Below, piece by piece: positions 5,664 to 6,807 of a DNA stretch of 6,807 bases. The stretch's first letter is position 1; each line of letters starts with the position of its first letter. Position numbers and translations under genes: made by a program. The DNA is from an uncultured Ruminococcus sp. (GTDB taxonomy: Bacteria > Bacillota > Clostridia > Oscillospirales > Acutalibacteraceae). The stretch spans positions 1 to 6,807 of the forward strand of contig CACYDZ010000054.1 of assembly GCA_902773265.1 (NCBI GenBank), written 5' to 3'. The notes below the pieces were generated by a model. The model was not told the origin of the DNA. It did not search any database and saw only the letters and a program-made list of their open reading frames with translations.

Positions 5664-6601
5664 TTTGTTGCACCGCCTAATATTTCTTCTGCTTGTGTGA
5701 ACATTTCTTCTATCATTTCCTGTGCTGTCTGTTCTTTGTTGACCATACCGGCTATCTGTCCCGCCAGTACACAACCCTGCGATACATCTCCCTCTCTGAC
5801 CGCTCTGCGTAATGCTCCTACTGTCATCTTCTCTAAATCATCATCAGAATACTGACTTTTGTCAAATTCACGCTTGATGTATTCCCTTGTCAAAGCGTTC
5901 TTGATAGAACGAACGGGGTGTCCCAGTCTTTTTCCTGTAACGATGGTATCAATATCTTTGGCTTTGAGGACTTTCTTTTTATATTCAGGACTTATGGTAC
6001 ATTCTTTGGCTACCAGAAAGCGTGTGCCGACCTGAACGCCTACGGCACCTAACATAAATGAAGCCGCTATTCCTCTGCCGTCTGCAATACCTCCCGCCGC
6101 AATAACAGGAATTGTCACAGCATCACAAATCTGCGGAACTAATGCCATTGTGGTAATATCGCCTACATGACCGCCTGATTCTCCTCCTTCGGCAATCACC
6201 GCAAATGCACCGTTTCTTTGTGCCAGCTTTGCCAGTGTTGTTGAGGGCGTGACGGGAATGACTTTTATGCCTGCCTCCAGCCACATGGGCATAAATCTTG
6301 CCGGATTGCCTGCTCCTGTGGTGACTACAGGGATTTTTTCCTCTGCGACAACTTTTGCCGTTTCTTCCACAAACGGACTCATTAACATAATGTTTACGCC
6401 AAAGGGTTTATCGGTAAGGGTTTTGCATTTGTGAATTTCGGTTCTGAGTTGTTCGCCGTTGGAATTCATTGCGGCAATAATTCCCAGTCCTCCTGCATTA
6501 CTTACCGCTGACGCTAAAGACGCATCAGCTACCCATGCCATACCTCCCTGAAATATCGGATAGCGGATACCCAGTTGTTCATTAATCGGAGTACTAATCA
6601 T
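5651..6601 (-). CDS. fabK: Enoyl-ACP reductase II, FMN-dependent
   Basis: FabK reduces trans-2-enoyl-ACP with NAD(P)H and FMN, the last step of each elongation round. It is unrelated in fold to FabI, the reductase targeted by triclosan. The 316-residue protein is a TIM-barrel flavoprotein. It begins with PIFQGGMAW (15-23), followed by NIML (70-73) and GAGNP (96-100). The segment ESGGHVG (141-147) carries His145, equivalent to the His reported as catalytic in the Streptococcus enzyme. Phosphate-binding AAGGIADGRG (168-177) and GVQVGTRFL (188-196) follow. Nitronate monooxygenases share this fold; ESGGHVG and the fab context favour FabK. The start is the ATG at 6601, with AAAGGA 8 nt upstream. 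It is the first gene of the cluster visible here, preceded by a leader hairpin and repeat copy C. No fabI-like gene is in the window. Confidence 0.95.
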   Translation of the reverse strand: MISTPINEQLGIRYPIFQGGMAWVADASLASAVSNAGGLGIIAAMNSNGEQLRTEIHKCKTLTDKPFGVNIMLMSPFVEETAKVVAEEKIPVVTTGAGNPARFMPMWLEAGIKVIPVTPSTTLAKLAQRNGAFAVIAEGGESGGHVGDITTMALVPQICDAVTIPVIAAGGIADGRGIAASFMLGAVGVQVGTRFLVAKECTISPEYKKKVLKAKDIDTIVTGKRLGHPVRSIKNALTREYIKREFDKSQYSDDDLEKMTVGALRRAVREGDVSQGCVLAGQIAGMVNKEQTAQEMIEEMFTQAEEILGGATKWVK

Positions 6602-6635
6602 AGTAGAAATCCTTTCTTGAATGATGTGTTATTTG

Positions 6636-6653
6636 TCGGGGAATTTTCCCCGA
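6636..6653. promoter_or_regulatory. GC-rich hairpin in the fabK leader
   Basis: TCGGGGAA (6636-6643) and TTCCCCGA (6646-6653) form a perfect 8-bp inverted repeat. It stands about 35 nt before the fabK ATG and 10 nt from repeat C. It has no T-run after it toward fabK, so it is not a standard terminator in that direction. It could be an mRNA-stabilising 5' stem, an operator, or part of a larger version of the repeat; A and B lack it. Confidence 0.45.
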
Positions 6654-6662
6654 ACCCCTGAT

Positions 6663-6807
6663 TTATTGTCAAAATTTGCTTACGCAAATTTTGGATTTTT
6701 ACGGGGAGTTAAAGGGCTGCCGCCCTTTAAAATCCTGCTAAGGGGCTTTGCCCCTTAACCCCACAACTTTTTGAAAAAAGTTGACAAAAACTTTTAATTG
6801 TCATAGC
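6663..6807 (-). repeat. Multi-hairpin intergenic repeat, copy C
   Basis: This copy lies upstream of fabK, in the same orientation as the genes and inverted relative to A and B. In plus coordinates it has stem 4 at 6670-6679/6684-6693, stem 3 at 6709-6717/6722-6730 (loop TGCC), stem 2 at 6739-6746/6750-6757, stem 1 at 6764-6772/6775-6783, and the outer dyad TGACAA (6782-6787), 10 nt, TTGTCA (6798-6803). The outer base pair of stem 2 is T-A here but C-G in A and B. It may continue past the window edge. I see no matched -35/-10 pair for fabK inside it: the TTGACA at 6672-6667 (minus strand) has no TATAAT-like partner. Confidence 0.92.

Noticed and set aside
5664..5774. 37-residue N-terminal extension of FabD
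   Set aside because: It lies within fabK in another frame, has no similarity to FabD, and the family N-terminus begins exactly at the ATG at 5663.
6602..6662. FapR-like or FabT-like operator ahead of fabK
   Set aside because: I looked for both palindrome types as I remember them and found no convincing match; the hairpin at 6636-6653 is unlike either.
1..6807. CRISPR array
   Set aside because: The repeats are long, kilobases apart, self-complementary and in both orientations, with no regular spacers.

Overview
The window carries a bacterial type II fatty-acid-synthesis gene cluster, entirely on the minus strand. In order of transcription it runs fabK (enoyl-ACP reductase II), fabD, fabG, fabF, accB, fabZ, accC. 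The order K-D-G-F-accB-Z-accC, the use of FMN-dependent FabK rather than FabI, AGGAGG-type ribosome binding sites and a moderately AT-rich sequence all point to a Clostridia-class Firmicute. A Ruminococcus/Oscillospiraceae relative is my guess, from gene order and the look of the intergenic repeats, not from any search.

The seven proteins cover acetyl-CoA carboxylation (AccB biotin carrier, AccC biotin carboxylase), malonyl transfer to ACP (FabD), condensation (FabF), and the three steps that finish each elongation cycle (FabG, FabZ, FabK). All catalytic residues I could place are present and no gene looks broken. Genes often found at the two ends of such clusters (fabH and acpP upstream, accD and accA downstream) are not in the window.

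Layout, right to left: 6807-6663 is repeat copy C. 6653-6636 is a leader hairpin. fabK is 6601-5651 and fabD is 5663-4749, overlapping fabK by 13 nt. 4740-4605 is repeat copy B. fabG is 4521-3778. fabF is 3741-2509 with a TTG start. 2508-2413 is a short gap with two hairpins and a possible 23-residue ORF. accB is 2412-1957, fabZ 1943-1521 and accC 1484-138. 133-1 is repeat copy A. I moved four starts inward from the longest possible reading frame (fabD, accB, fabZ, accC), on ribosome binding sites and, for FabD, family N-termini.

The least ordinary content is not the enzymes but a repeat family of about 135-145 bp. Each copy is a string of four hairpins. The three copies differ by paired changes that keep the stems intact. 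A and B lie 4-8 nt beyond the stop codons of accC and fabD, in the orientation opposite to the genes; C lies in the gene orientation ahead of fabK. B and C therefore flank fabK-fabD as inverted repeats, and A and B flank fabG through accC as direct repeats. A one-hairpin relative of the repeat sits between fabF and accB. I found no convincing promoter, canonical intrinsic terminator, FapR-like or FabT-like operator, tRNA, rRNA, CRISPR array or transposase gene.
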